A stretch of 64,000 bases of DNA from JBEISR01 sp044371425 (GCA_044371425.1 JBILTR010000017.1:1-64000), one strand, 5' to 3'; positions 44,778 through 53,542 are shown, counted from the stretch's first letter. The notes: generated by a model not told the origin, from the sequence alone. Numbers and translations: made by a program.

Positions 44778-46094
44778 ATGTCGCAGCGCGTAGTTGTCAC
44801 CGGCGTCGGGGTCGTCAGCCCGATCGGATGCAATCCCGATTCGTTTTGGGCTGCACTGTGTGCTAGCCGCAGTGGGATCGGCCCCTTGGGTTCGATCCCC
44901 AAAGGGATCCTGCAGGTCCAGTGCGGTGCCGAAGCGCGGGAATTCACCGGCCAGATCGATCAGTTCGGGCCGATGGAAAAAGGTCTGGAGCGACAGATTC
45001 GCAAGGGCCAGAAGGTGATGTGTCGGGAGATTGAGATGGGGGTGGCCGCCTGCCAATGGGCCCTCCATGACTGCGGGCTGGATGCCAGCCGACGCGATCC
45101 CCAGCGCACCGGAATTGTCTACGGTTCCGACTACATCCTGACGCGTCCGGAGGAGTTTTCCGACGGGATCGCCGCCTGCCACGACGACCAGGGGCAATTT
45201 CATATCGAACAATGGCCCTCGCATGGCCTCCCGAAGCTCAATCCCCTGTGGCTGCTGAAGTACCTGCCCAACATGCCAGCCAGCCACGTCGCCATCTACA
45301 ACGATCTCCGCGGGCCGAGCAATTCGTTGACGGTGCGGGAGGCGAGCAATGATCTGGCGATTGCGGAAGCGGCGGCGGTGATTCGACGTGGAGCGGCCGA
45401 TTGCATGCTGGCCGGTTCGACCGGCAGCCTCGTGCATCCGGTCCGTTCTCTCCATGTCGAAGGACAAGTCCGGCTCGCGGGCGATCGACCCGACCCGACC
45501 GAAATGTCCCGACCCTTCCAGGTCGATCGCGACGGGATCGTTCTGGGCGAAGGGGCGGCAGCTTTTATGCTGGAGTCGCTGGAGCATGCCAAGAGGCGAG
45601 GTGCCCCCATCTACGCTGAACTGGTGGCCACCGCCGCTCACCAAGTAGGACCACGCCCTCAGCGCGATCCGTTCCGGGAAGCCACGCGCCTGACGATCCA
45701 AAGCCTCCTTCGGCCGCTCAACCAACAGCTTCCCGATGGCTGGCACCTACACGCCTGCGGTCGCAGTGATCCGCAGATCGATCTTTCCGAATCGCTTGGA
45801 ATGGCAGACGCCCTGGGCGACCGGCTGCAGCGCAGCCCCGTCTTCTGCGGCAAAGGACTCTTCGGGAACCTCGGCGGTGGGTCCGGTGCCGTCGAAGTGG
45901 CCGCCTCCCTGATGGCCTTGCGAAATCAACAATTCTTCCCCACCCCCAACCGCGATCGACCCGACCCCCAAATCCCGCTCCGACTCGCCGATGGCTCTGA
46001 GTCGGATCAGGCGACCGCCGGTTTCCTCCACTGGAGCTTTTCCATGCAGGGGCAATGTAGCGGAGTCGCCTTCCAGCGATACACAGAGGACTAG
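44778..46094 (+). CDS. Ketosynthase-fold protein lacking the catalytic triad
   Basis: Protein of 438 residues with the fold of FabF-type beta-ketoacyl-ACP synthases (RVVVTGVGVVSPIGCNPDSF at the start, FQVDRDGIVLGEGAAAFMLE in the middle). Ungapped comparison with the active FabF encoded at 49138 shows that the nucleophile Cys is Glu188 (TVREASND for TACASATN), the first His is Cys327 (HACGRSDP for NAHGTSTP) and the second His is Leu361 (GKGLFGN for TKGHLGH); the Lys of KG is kept. It cannot condense like FabF; it recalls chain-length factors of type II polyketide systems, where Cys is also replaced. It precedes rpmF-fabD-fabG-acpP-fabF. A regulatory or partner role is inference. Confidence 0.9.
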   Translation: MSQRVVVTGVGVVSPIGCNPDSFWAALCASRSGIGPLGSIPKGILQVQCGAEAREFTGQIDQFGPMEKGLERQIRKGQKVMCREIEMGVAACQWALHDCGLDASRRDPQRTGIVYGSDYILTRPEEFSDGIAACHDDQGQFHIEQWPSHGLPKLNPLWLLKYLPNMPASHVAIYNDLRGPSNSLTVREASNDLAIAEAAAVIRRGAADCMLAGSTGSLVHPVRSLHVEGQVRLAGDRPDPTEMSRPFQVDRDGIVLGEGAAAFMLESLEHAKRRGAPIYAELVATAAHQVGPRPQRDPFREATRLTIQSLLRPLNQQLPDGWHLHACGRSDPQIDLSESLGMADALGDRLQRSPVFCGKGLFGNLGGGSGAVEVAASLMALRNQQFFPTPNRDRPDPQIPLRLADGSESDQATAGFLHWSFSMQGQCSGVAFQRYTED

Positions 46095-46297
46095 CCCCCT
46101 CAATGAGGTGGATTTCGGTGATTGGGTGTTGACGTTTTATGGGTTGACGGAATTCGGCTGGGAATTTAATCTTCCAAGCCATAGAAATGGGTGCTCGGTA
46201 GCCGATTCCAGGTAGTCTCCTGGGATTGGGCTTCCCAGTTTTTCATCACGACCAGTCTGGCATTGACGTCCGTACGGGGCGTCCGAGGCGAATTACC

Positions 46298-46480
46298 ATG
46301 GCGGTTCCCAAGCGGCGTCACTCCAATTCCCGAAGCAACAAGCGACGTTCGCACCATCACAAGCGACCCAAGCAGTTGACCGCTTGCACCAAGTGCAGCT
46401 ACGTCGTTCCAACGCATACGATCTGCCCGAAGTGCGGTACCTACATGAATCGCACGGTGGTGGAGATGAGTGCCGAGTAG
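46298..46480 (+). CDS. rpmF: Ribosomal protein L32
   Basis: Protein of 60 residues. It opens with MAVPKRRHSNSRSNKRRSHH, the basic tail typical of L32, and continues with a zinc-ribbon C-x-x-C pair (CTKCSYVVPTHTICPKCGTY). ATG 46298 has GAGG at suitable spacing; longer frames upstream do not match the family. L32 often precedes fatty-acid genes in bacteria, and here fabD follows after about 330 bases, but plsX and fabH, the usual intermediates, are missing. Confidence 0.97.
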   Translation: MAVPKRRHSNSRSNKRRSHHHKRPKQLTACTKCSYVVPTHTICPKCGTYMNRTVVEMSAE

Positions 46481-46811
46481 GTCGACCGAGTGTGGTGGGT
46501 TGGGGTAGTTGAGTGAAGACGCCTGACCTGCCCTTTCGACGTGCGCGCGGATGCCTTGCCTTCTTTGGTACGGCGCGAATGCTTCGCCTGTGACGATAGT
46601 CTACCGATGCGTTGAAGCCGCCGCCGACAGGTCTCTTGAGAGTCGGTTCGCTGCGACCACCGATTCCTCCCTAGCGATATGGCATCTTGGCTGGGTGATT
46701 GGAGCGGTGGCAGCGGGAACGAGAAAACTGGCTGTCGGATCGGGGTGTCGCTGAGGACCTCATCGAGTCCAGTGGCCCAAGTCTTTCGGCCCCAGCTCTA
46801 TAGGGAAGCGA
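46481..46811. other. Gene-free gap before fabD
   Basis: About 330 bases where plsX and fabH would be expected in the common bacterial order. No decayed remnant of either was recognisable. AGGGAAG just before 46812 serves fabD. Otherwise nothing is seen. Confidence 0.45.
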
Positions 46812-47741
46812 ATGGGAATGACAGGTCATGTGCTTCTTTTTCCCGGCCAGGGGGCTCAGGTGGTCGGGATGGGATCAGGGATCGTCGCCAGATCGGATCG
46901 AGCCGCCGAGCTGTTTGCCGATGCCGAGAAGATTCTTGGTTACAACCTCCTGAAGCTTTGCGTGGAGGGTCCTGAGACGCAGCTGCACGCGACCCAGTAC
47001 AGCCAGCCCGCTCTGTTTGTCCATTCGATTGCGTGCCTGGAAGCGAAGCGACGGGAATCGCCAGAATGGGACTCCCAGTTGGTCGCCGTTGCGGGTTTGA
47101 GCCTGGGAGAGTATTCGGCTTTAGTCGCTGCCGGCGCCGTCGATTTCGAGGATGCCTTGCGCCTGGTCGATGCTCGTGGCAAAGCGATGCAGCAGGCTGC
47201 CGACCAGGTAGCCAGTGGTATGGCGAGCGTTCTTGGGCTGGATGCCGCTCAGGTGGAAAGCCTCTGCCAAGCGGCTCGCCTGCCCGGGCAACTGCTTCAG
47301 CCTGCCAACTGGCTGTGCCCTGGAAACACCGCCATTTCGGGCCATCTGGAGTCTTTGGTGGCCAGTGAGCCGATGGCGCAGCAGATGGGAGCCATCAAGT
47401 GGATCCGGCTGCAGGTGGCAGGTGCCTTTCACACGGCGCTGATGGAGTCGGCGGTTCAGCAACTCCAGGCCGCACTTCGCCAGACCCCCTTCAAACAGGC
47501 TCGCGTTCCCATCGTTTCCAATGTCGATGGCAAACCGCACCAGAGTCCAGAAGAGTTCCGGGAATTGCTCGCCAGACAGGTCGCCTCCCCGGTGCTTTGG
47601 GAATCGTCGCTACGGCACCTCTTGAGCCTATCGCCCGACTGCTTCTACGAGGTGGGGGTGGGGCGCGTGCTGGCGGGCACATTGAAACGAATCGAGCGCA
47701 AGGTGGTTTGCCACAGCCTGGGGGATGAACCCTCGGCGTGA
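46812..47741 (+). CDS. fabD: Malonyl-CoA:ACP transacylase
   Basis: Enzyme of 309 residues that loads malonate onto acyl carrier protein. Typical features are HVLLFPGQGAQVVGMG at the start, the nucleophile elbow AGLSLGEYSALVAAG with Ser97, the arginine helix LVDARGKAMQQAAD and the catalytic His207 in VAGAFHTALM. The C-terminal YEVGVGRVLAGTLKRI is standard. It stands in a run with fabG, acpP and fabF, giving the core of type II fatty acid synthesis. AGGGA lies before the ATG. Confidence 0.96.
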   Translation: MGMTGHVLLFPGQGAQVVGMGSGIVARSDRAAELFADAEKILGYNLLKLCVEGPETQLHATQYSQPALFVHSIACLEAKRRESPEWDSQLVAVAGLSLGEYSALVAAGAVDFEDALRLVDARGKAMQQAADQVASGMASVLGLDAAQVESLCQAARLPGQLLQPANWLCPGNTAISGHLESLVASEPMAQQMGAIKWIRLQVAGAFHTALMESAVQQLQAALRQTPFKQARVPIVSNVDGKPHQSPEEFRELLARQVASPVLWESSLRHLLSLSPDCFYEVGVGRVLAGTLKRIERKVVCHSLGDEPSA

Positions 47742-47834
47742 GCTTCCCAAAGGTCGGTCCGATGGGACAATCATGGGCAGATACCAATCACGGCATCCAA
47801 CGACTTCCCTTTGACAACAGGATGGTAAAGAACG

Positions 47835-48608
47835 ATGAGCGACACCAAGGGACTGGGATTGAGCGCTGAGCTGAGTGGGCAGATCGCCATGGTCACCGGC
47901 GCCTCGCAAGGATTGGGAAAGGCGATCGCGCTGCGATTGGGGCAATGTGGTGCAAAGGTTTTCTGCATCGCTCGCAACGCATCGAAACTCGCCGAGACAG
48001 TGCAGGCGATTCAGGCCTTCCCAGGCGGGCAGGCCGAGGCAGTCGCTTGTGACGTGACCGACCGGGAAGCGGTGGCCAACCTCTTTCAGCAATGGGAAGA
48101 TCGAGGCGAACGGCTCGATATCCTCGTCAACAATGCGGGGATCACCCGCGACACCCTGCTGCCGGTCATGAATGACGATCAGTGGGATCAGGTGTTGGCA
48201 TCCAACCTAACCAGCTGCTTTCTCTTCAGCCGCGCCGCTGCACGCCTGATGATGCGGCAGCGTTACGGAAGAATCATCAATATCTCCAGCGTTTCTGGAT
48301 TGATCGGCAACGCAGGTCAAACCAACTACTCCGCCACCAAGGCCGGCATGATCGGGCTGACTCGTTCTCTGAGCAAGGAGTTAGCGAAGCGGAAAGTCAC
48401 CGTCAACGCTGTCGCTCCGGGGTTCATCGCCAGTGAAATGACCGAGATGCTGGGAGAGGAAATCCTGGCAAAAGTCAAGGAACGGATCCCTGCGGCGCGG
48501 ATCGGCACTGCCGACGACGTCGCCGCCTGCGTCCTTTTCCTTGCATCCCCAGCCGCCAGCTACGTCACCGGTCAAGTGCTGACCGTCGATGGTGGCATGA
48601 CTGGCTGA
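47835..48608 (+). CDS. fabG: 3-oxoacyl-ACP reductase
   Basis: Short-chain dehydrogenase of 257 residues that reduces 3-oxoacyl-ACP with NADPH. The cofactor motif is TGASQGLG at 21-28, the NNAG motif at 99-102, and the catalytic residues are Ser152 in NISSVSG, Tyr165 and Lys169 in NYSATKAGM. The C-terminal SPAASYVTGQVLTVDGGMTG is standard for FabG. It lies between fabD and acpP in the same direction, so the assignment is firmer than for a lone dehydrogenase. Cytoplasmic. Confidence 0.95.
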   Translation: MSDTKGLGLSAELSGQIAMVTGASQGLGKAIALRLGQCGAKVFCIARNASKLAETVQAIQAFPGGQAEAVACDVTDREAVANLFQQWEDRGERLDILVNNAGITRDTLLPVMNDDQWDQVLASNLTSCFLFSRAAARLMMRQRYGRIINISSVSGLIGNAGQTNYSATKAGMIGLTRSLSKELAKRKVTVNAVAPGFIASEMTEMLGEEILAKVKERIPAARIGTADDVAACVLFLASPAASYVTGQVLTVDGGMTG

Positions 48609-48693
48609 TCGCGGCCGAACAGCACGGAAACTAAGGAACCGGAAAGATTTTCCCAGGTTGACTGGCCGAAAGCACTTGATCCGCCTTCATGCC

Positions 48694-48723
48694 TTGACCT
48701 GGTTTGCTAAAATCCTCTATCTT
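48694..48723 (+). promoter_or_regulatory. Candidate promoter upstream of acpP
   Basis: TTGACC at 48694-48699 and TATCTT at 48718-48723 are separated by 18 bases. The pair lies in the 269-base gap between fabG and acpP, about 150 bases before the acpP start. A separate promoter here would allow the high acyl carrier protein levels seen in bacteria. Identified by eye only. Confidence 0.42.
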
Positions 48724-48877
48724 TGCGACCGCAGTGGATCGGGGAACGGATACGGCAAGGGAGCTCAAACGAGACTTTTGCACTGTCGCCTCACCTGCTG
48801 CGAAAGCGGGAGCGATTCCTGCGAATTGGAATAAGCATTCACCTAAGAGTTGTCTTTTTGCGGAGGGAGTTCCTTCT

Positions 48878-49114
48878 ATGGCGACCATTGAGGAACGAGT
48901 CATCAAGATTGTTTCGGAACAGTTGGGCGTCGAGAAAGACAAGATCAAGCCGGAGACTCATTTCGTCAATGATCTGGGCGCTGACTCTCTCGACACCGTC
49001 GAACTGGTGATGGAACTGGAGAGCGAGTTCGACATCAGCATCCCGGAAGAAGCGGCGGAGAAGATCCAACGCGTAGGTGAAGCTGTCGACTACATCGAAA
49101 AGCATCAGAACTGA
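48878..49114 (+). CDS. acpP: Acyl carrier protein
   Basis: Acidic four-helix protein of 78 residues that carries growing acyl chains on a phosphopantetheine arm. The attachment site is Ser37 in FVNDLGADSLDTVELVMELE, a near-perfect match to the family. ATG 48878 is preceded by GGAGGGA; a longer frame from 48704 would be non-homologous. It is followed 23 bases later by fabF, so these two are probably co-transcribed from the candidate promoter upstream. Confidence 0.98.
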   Translation: MATIEERVIKIVSEQLGVEKDKIKPETHFVNDLGADSLDTVELVMELESEFDISIPEEAAEKIQRVGEAVDYIEKHQN

Positions 49115-49137
49115 CGCAATCGGTGTTTGGGGACTGA

Positions 49138-50388
49138 GTGGACCAAATGAAGCGTCGAGTTGTGATCACTGGACTTGGGGTTGTCACACCCTTGGGGTGC
49201 GATGTCCCAATGCTCTGGGAGAAGATTTTGGCTGGTGACAGCGGCATCCATCCGCTGACCATTCGGCCCACCGAAAACCACAAGGTTCGATTCGGCGGAG
49301 ACATTCCCGATTTCGACCCGAGTGGCATCGTCGACGCTAAGGAAGTCAAACGGCTCGATCGTTTCACCCTCTTTGCCATGGTTGCCTCGCACCATGCGAT
49401 CCGCGACTCCGGGATTGCATTCGATCGCGAAGACCCCTACCGATGCGGCGTCATCATCGGTTCGGGGATCGGTGGTCTGAACGAAATCGAAGACCAGATG
49501 GAGCGACTGTTTGCCAAAGGTCCGGATCGCGTCAGTCCGTTCACCATCCCCAAGATGATGCTCAATGCGGCCGGTGGCAATGTAGCGATCAGCTATGGGA
49601 TGCGCGGACCCAATTTCGCCGTCGCCACCGCCTGCGCCAGCGCCACCAACGCGATGGGAGACGCCCTGAAGTATCTCCAGACCGGCGATGCGGATGTGAT
49701 CGTCACCGGTGGCAGCGAAGCAGCCATCACGGCGATGGGACTGGCTGGCTTTGCCAACATGAAGGCGCTGTCGACAAGAAGCGATTCACCTCAAGAAGCA
49801 AGTCGCCCCTTCGATCTCCAGCGGGATGGCTTCGTCCTGGCGGAGGGAGCTGGCATCCTGGTTTTTGAGGAACTAGAGCATGCGCGGCAACGCGGCGCAA
49901 GAATCTATGCCGAAGTGATTGGATTTGGCGCCAGCTGCGATGCAGGTCACATCACGCAGCCAGATCCCTTGGGCACAGGGGCCGCGCGAGCCATGAGCAA
50001 CGCACTGCGGAGCGCGGGAATCGACGCCTCCCAGGTCGACTACATCAACGCCCACGGCACCAGCACGCCGCTAGGGGACAAGGCCGAGACGCAGGCGATC
50101 AAAGCCGTCTACGGGGAATCGGCTCGCAAGGTTTCTATCTCCAGCACCAAAGGCCACCTGGGGCACTCGTTGGGGGCCAGCGGGGGTATCGAAATGGTGC
50201 TCGCCGTGAAAAGCGTTTTCCACAACTTGGTCCCCCCCACCATCAACCTGACCGACCCGGATCCCGAGTGCGATCTCGACTACACGCCGCTGACTCCCAA
50301 AGAACGCGTCGTGCATGTCGCCATGAACAATAGCTTCGGATTCGGTGGCCATAACGCCAGCATTCTCTGCAGCAAGTTCACCGGTTAG
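49138..50388 (+). CDS. fabF: Beta-ketoacyl-ACP synthase II
   Basis: Condensing enzyme of 416 residues that elongates acyl-ACP. The catalytic set is intact: Cys166 in FAVATACASATNAMG, His306 in INAHGTSTPLGD, Lys338 and His340 in STKGHLGHSLGASGG. The start RRVVITGLGVVTPLGCDVPM is typical. The frame opens at GTG 49138; ATG 49147 three codons later is equally possible. It is the active partner to the catalytically dead paralogue at 44778. A repeat array begins 34 bases after its stop. Confidence 0.96.
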   Translation: MDQMKRRVVITGLGVVTPLGCDVPMLWEKILAGDSGIHPLTIRPTENHKVRFGGDIPDFDPSGIVDAKEVKRLDRFTLFAMVASHHAIRDSGIAFDREDPYRCGVIIGSGIGGLNEIEDQMERLFAKGPDRVSPFTIPKMMLNAAGGNVAISYGMRGPNFAVATACASATNAMGDALKYLQTGDADVIVTGGSEAAITAMGLAGFANMKALSTRSDSPQEASRPFDLQRDGFVLAEGAGILVFEELEHARQRGARIYAEVIGFGASCDAGHITQPDPLGTGAARAMSNALRSAGIDASQVDYINAHGTSTPLGDKAETQAIKAVYGESARKVSISSTKGHLGHSLGASGGIEMVLAVKSVFHNLVPPTINLTDPDPECDLDYTPLTPKERVVHVAMNNSFGFGGHNASILCSKFTG

Positions 50389-50421
50389 GCGACCCAACCC
50401 CTTCTCGAAGATGGTCGATGC

Positions 50422-50917
50422 AAGACCCGTGGGGTGTGTGAACCAATCGTGGTTGCTGGAAAGACCCGTGGGGTGTGTGAACCGGTCGTGATTGCTGGAA
50501 AGAACCCGTAGGGTGTGTGAGCCGGGGCGAAGGCTTTAGACGGTGGTGTGGTAAAACCTGCCCCGCGAACACACCAGGGGTTGGAATCGGCGAGGGGCGT
50601 TGGTTCTGGTGTGTTCCTCGGCGGACAGTCTTGCGCGCGGTGCCAATGACAATCAGGCCGCGTCACACACCCTACGAAGAGGCGCCGGTGTGTGAACCGG
50701 TCGTGGATTGCTGGAAAGGACCCGTGGGGTGTGTGAGCCGGGGCGAGGGCTTTAGACGGTGGTGTGTGTAAAACCTGCCCCGCGAACACACCAGGGGTTG
50801 GAATCGGCGCGGGGCGTTGGTTCTGGTGTGTTCCGCGGCGGATAGTCTTGCGCGCAGTGCCAATGACAAACAGGCCGCCTCACACACCCTACGAAGAGGC
50901 GCCGGTGTGTGAACCAG
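50422..50917. repeat. Nested tandem repeat array rich in GTGTG/CACAC dyads
   Basis: The array fills the gap between fabF and the SBF-like gene. It starts with three units of 39-40 bases beginning AAGACCCGTGGGGTGTGTGA (50422, 50461, about 50499). A larger unit then repeats with period 215-217 bases, with GTGTGTGA at 50473, 50688 and 50905. Each large unit has two dyads: GAACACACCAG/CTGGTGTGTTC (50567-50577 and 50606-50616 in the first) and TCACACACC/GGTGTGTGA (50663-50671 and 50687-50695). The two full large copies differ at only a few per cent of positions by eye. The last partial copy stops beside the SBF stop codon. Frames in it are repetitive and probably not genes. Confidence 0.88.
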
Positions 50918-50921
50918 TCGC

Positions 50922-51872
50922 CTATTTTTCTGCCGAGTCACCGCGCTGCAGCCACTCGACCCAGATTGCGTCCAGAAGAAGCTGTGCCGCGTGATAGACC
51001 ACCATGGGCAGGATGCTGACTCCACAGTCGATCCCCAGCTTCAGTCCCACCATCAAAGTCTTCTGGCTCCCTGCGATCGCCACCGCCACCCGATCGCCGC
51101 GAGACGCTCCGATCCATCCGCTCGCCCACCAACCGGCTGCCAGCATCGCCAAATGCATCGCCGAAGCGACCAGCACCACCATCGCAATCGACTGCCAGCC
51201 AGCAGGTTCCTGACCGGCTCGCGGCAACCCCATCTGGATCGCTCCCAGCAGAACCATCCAGAGAATCCCCAGCTGGCAGATCACCCCGATCACCTTTTTG
51301 GCGTGGTTCATTCGCTGCCGGATCGCTGGCATCGACCCCAGCCACTGCCCCAGCGCCATCGGCAAGAGGACCAGCAGGGCTAGATCGGTCAGCATCGGTA
51401 GCGGTTCGACGGCCACTTCCCTCCCCATCAGCAGGCTGATCCACAGCGGTGCGATCCAGAAACAATTCGCATTGGTGACGATGGTCACCAGGATCGCCAG
51501 GCTGTCGTTACCCGACGCTCGGCGTGTCCAAAGGGCTGCCGATGCCAGGGTGCAAGGCACCACGGCGGCGACGATCATCCCTCCAGCCAGATCGGCCGGC
51601 CATCCCCAGGTCATCCACCAAGCCAAAAGTGGGAGGGCGACCACATTGAGCGAGATCGCCAGCACCGCCTCCCGCCATGCCCGAATCGCCTGAAGAAGCT
51701 GCGAAGCGGGAACCGGCAGCGCCATCAGAAACAGAACGATGGCCACCGGAGCCTGTCTCAGCAGGGGCACGCGACTGATCCCCTCCCATCGCTGGGCCTG
51801 CAGACCCCCGATCGCCAGGCAGCAGGCCAAAGCGCAAAGAAACCAATGTTCCTTGAGAAACCGCAATCCCAC
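50922..51872 (-). CDS. SBF-like (bile acid:sodium symporter superfamily) transporter
   Basis: Membrane protein of about 316 residues with nine or ten hydrophobic segments. The middle region VVPCTLASAALWTRRASGND, followed by SLAILVTIVTNANCF, matches the crossed-helix sodium/substrate site of the SBF family (P-x-T-L-x-S pattern), and VAVAIAGSQKTLMVGLKLG matches the second repeat. It is closest in feel to the SBF-like branch (PF13593); substrate unknown. GTG 51872 or GTG 51875 are the likely starts, preceded by AAAGGAT. The stop codon directly abuts the repeat array. Confidence 0.83.
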   Translation of the reverse strand: MGLRFLKEHWFLCALACCLAIGGLQAQRWEGISRVPLLRQAPVAIVLFLMALPVPASQLLQAIRAWREAVLAISLNVVALPLLAWWMTWGWPADLAGGMIVAAVVPCTLASAALWTRRASGNDSLAILVTIVTNANCFWIAPLWISLLMGREVAVEPLPMLTDLALLVLLPMALGQWLGSMPAIRQRMNHAKKVIGVICQLGILWMVLLGAIQMGLPRAGQEPAGWQSIAMVVLVASAMHLAMLAAGWWASGWIGASRGDRVAVAIAGSQKTLMVGLKLGIDCGVSILPMVVYHAAQLLLDAIWVEWLQRGDSAEK

Positions 51873-52034
51873 CACATCCTTTCATCCGGCTGGGCTGGGG
51901 GCCGACTGGTCGACTCTCAGCAGCCCCTTTCGCCTGTCGCATCCACGCACTGCAGATTAAACTAAAGGAGTGGAGGGCACAAAGGTCGGCCAACCAATCG
52001 CACGCCTGATTTCGATCTTCGCACCAGGTTTCTC

Positions 52035-53174
52035 ATGCTCCGCTACTGGACCGCCGGCGAATCCCACGGCAAAGCCCTGATCGCTCTTATCGATGGTTTC
52101 CCTGCAGGTCTTCAGATCGACCCTCAGGCGATCGACCGCGACCTGCGGTTGCGGCAGGGTGGCTATGGTCGCGGCGGCAGGCAAAAACTAGAAACCGATT
52201 CGGTGGAAATCCTGACTGGCATCTGGCAGTCGGTGACGCTTGGATCCCCTCTGACGCTGCAGGTCATCAACAGCGACTCGAAACTGGAACGGCTCAAGGA
52301 ACTCCCTCGTCCTCGGCCAGGTCATGCCGATCTGACAGGAGCCATCAAGTACCTTGGTTCGATTCGTGGCGTGCTGGAGCGTTCGAGTGCTCGGGAGACC
52401 GCCGTACGCGTCGCCACTGGTTCCTTGATGCGGCAACTGCTATCGGCCTTTCAGATCGAAGTCCTGGGCTATGTCGTTGCGCTAGGTGGCATCCCGGTCC
52501 CTGCCGTTCGGGGCTCGATCGCCGAGCACCGCGCGATGCGGGACGCATCGGCCATCTATTCGCTCAATCCCGAAATCGATCCCCAAGTCTGTGCGGCGAT
52601 CGATCGAGCCGCTGAGGAGGGGGACACGCTGGGGGGCCTGATCGAAGTGCGGGTCGAAGGTCTTCCTTTTGGACTTGGCACCCACGCGCAGTGGGACCGC
52701 AAACTCGATGGCAAACTGGCACAGGCCGTCATGGCCGTGCAGGCGATCAAGGGGGTCGAAATCGGCTTGGGCTTCCAAGCGGCGCAGCTCCCCGGCTCCC
52801 AGGTTCACGACCCGATTCACTACGACCCCGCCCAGCGGCAAAGCCCCAACCTAGGCTACGTCCGCCCCACCAACCATGCCGGTGGCCTGGAGGGAGGGAT
52901 GACCAACGGCCAGCCGTTGGTGGTGCGCGCTGCCAAGAAGCCGATCAGCACGCTCCGAAAACCGCTCGATTCGATCGAGATGGATTCCAAGGAGCCGCAT
53001 CGCGCCAGTTACGAACGGAGCGACGTTTGTGCGGTCCCCGCTGCAGCCATCATCCTGGAGTCGGTGGTCGCCTTCGAGATCGCGGCCGCGCTGGTCGACA
53101 AGTTCGGCGGTGATAGCCTCCAAGAAATGCAGGCTCGCTACCATCTGTTCCTGGAAATGGCCGCCAAGCGCTGA
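52035..53174 (+). CDS. aroC: Chorismate synthase
   Basis: Enzyme of 379 residues that forms chorismate, the branch point of aromatic amino acid synthesis, using reduced FMN. Motifs include LRYWTAGESHGKALIALIDG at the start, RQGGYGRGGRQKLETDSVEI, GSIRGVLERSSARETAVRVA and GGLEGGMTNGQPLVVRAA, with RASYERSDVCAVPAAAII at the C-terminus. Length is as expected. No other aro gene is adjacent. It diverges from the SBF-like gene, with about 160 bases between. Confidence 0.97.
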   Translation: MLRYWTAGESHGKALIALIDGFPAGLQIDPQAIDRDLRLRQGGYGRGGRQKLETDSVEILTGIWQSVTLGSPLTLQVINSDSKLERLKELPRPRPGHADLTGAIKYLGSIRGVLERSSARETAVRVATGSLMRQLLSAFQIEVLGYVVALGGIPVPAVRGSIAEHRAMRDASAIYSLNPEIDPQVCAAIDRAAEEGDTLGGLIEVRVEGLPFGLGTHAQWDRKLDGKLAQAVMAVQAIKGVEIGLGFQAAQLPGSQVHDPIHYDPAQRQSPNLGYVRPTNHAGGLEGGMTNGQPLVVRAAKKPISTLRKPLDSIEMDSKEPHRASYERSDVCAVPAAAIILESVVAFEIAAALVDKFGGDSLQEMQARYHLFLEMAAKR

Positions 53175-53221
53175 GCCAGTCGACTCGAAAGCAGGCGTGG
53201 CTTTCCGTTCGCCACTGGCCG

Positions 53222-53542
53222 CTACGGCTTCTCGCTCATGGGACAGGTGCACTCCCATCTCTGGCAACCAGGGCATCCGCTTCCATACTTCTTCTGCAGC
53301 GCCAGACTCAGATCGACTCCGGCGACATTGGCGATGGTCGCCAGCCACGCGATCACATCAGCGAATTCTTCATGCAGATTCTCACGGTCCCCCGTTCGCA
53401 GCGCGGTGGCCAATTCCCCCACCTCTTCCATCAACCACATGAAGGTTCCGTCGACCCCTCGCTCGCGGTCCTTTTCGAAATACATCGTCCGGATCTGCTG
53501 TTGGAAGTCCTTCAGCGATACATCGGCAGCTCGGTCGTCCAT
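53222..53542 (-). CDS. MazG-like nucleotide pyrophosphohydrolase with Cys-rich tail
   Basis: Protein of 106 residues of the all-alpha NTP pyrophosphohydrolase superfamily. The metal-binding pattern E-E-x-x-E then E-x-x-D is in WLMEEVGELATALRTGD and LHEEFADVIAWLATIANVAG. Such enzymes cleave (d)NTPs to monophosphates and remove unwanted nucleotides. The C-terminal tail CPGCQRWECTCP has four cysteines spaced like a small zinc site, unusual for the family. It converges with aroC (47 bases) and lies downstream of the methyltransferase gene on the same strand. Confidence 0.88.
   Translation of the reverse strand: MDDRAADVSLKDFQQQIRTMYFEKDRERGVDGTFMWLMEEVGELATALRTGDRENLHEEFADVIAWLATIANVAGVDLSLALQKKYGSGCPGCQRWECTCPMSEKP

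Noticed and set aside
50422..50917. CRISPR array
   Set aside because: Repeats are 39-40 and about 216 bases without unique spacers between conserved repeats, and there are no cas genes nearby.
50385..51025. Open frames in the repeat array encoding repeated HTPHGSFQQ-like peptides
   Set aside because: The frames differ between copies, are interrupted at the repeat borders and reflect the DNA repeat rather than a conserved protein.
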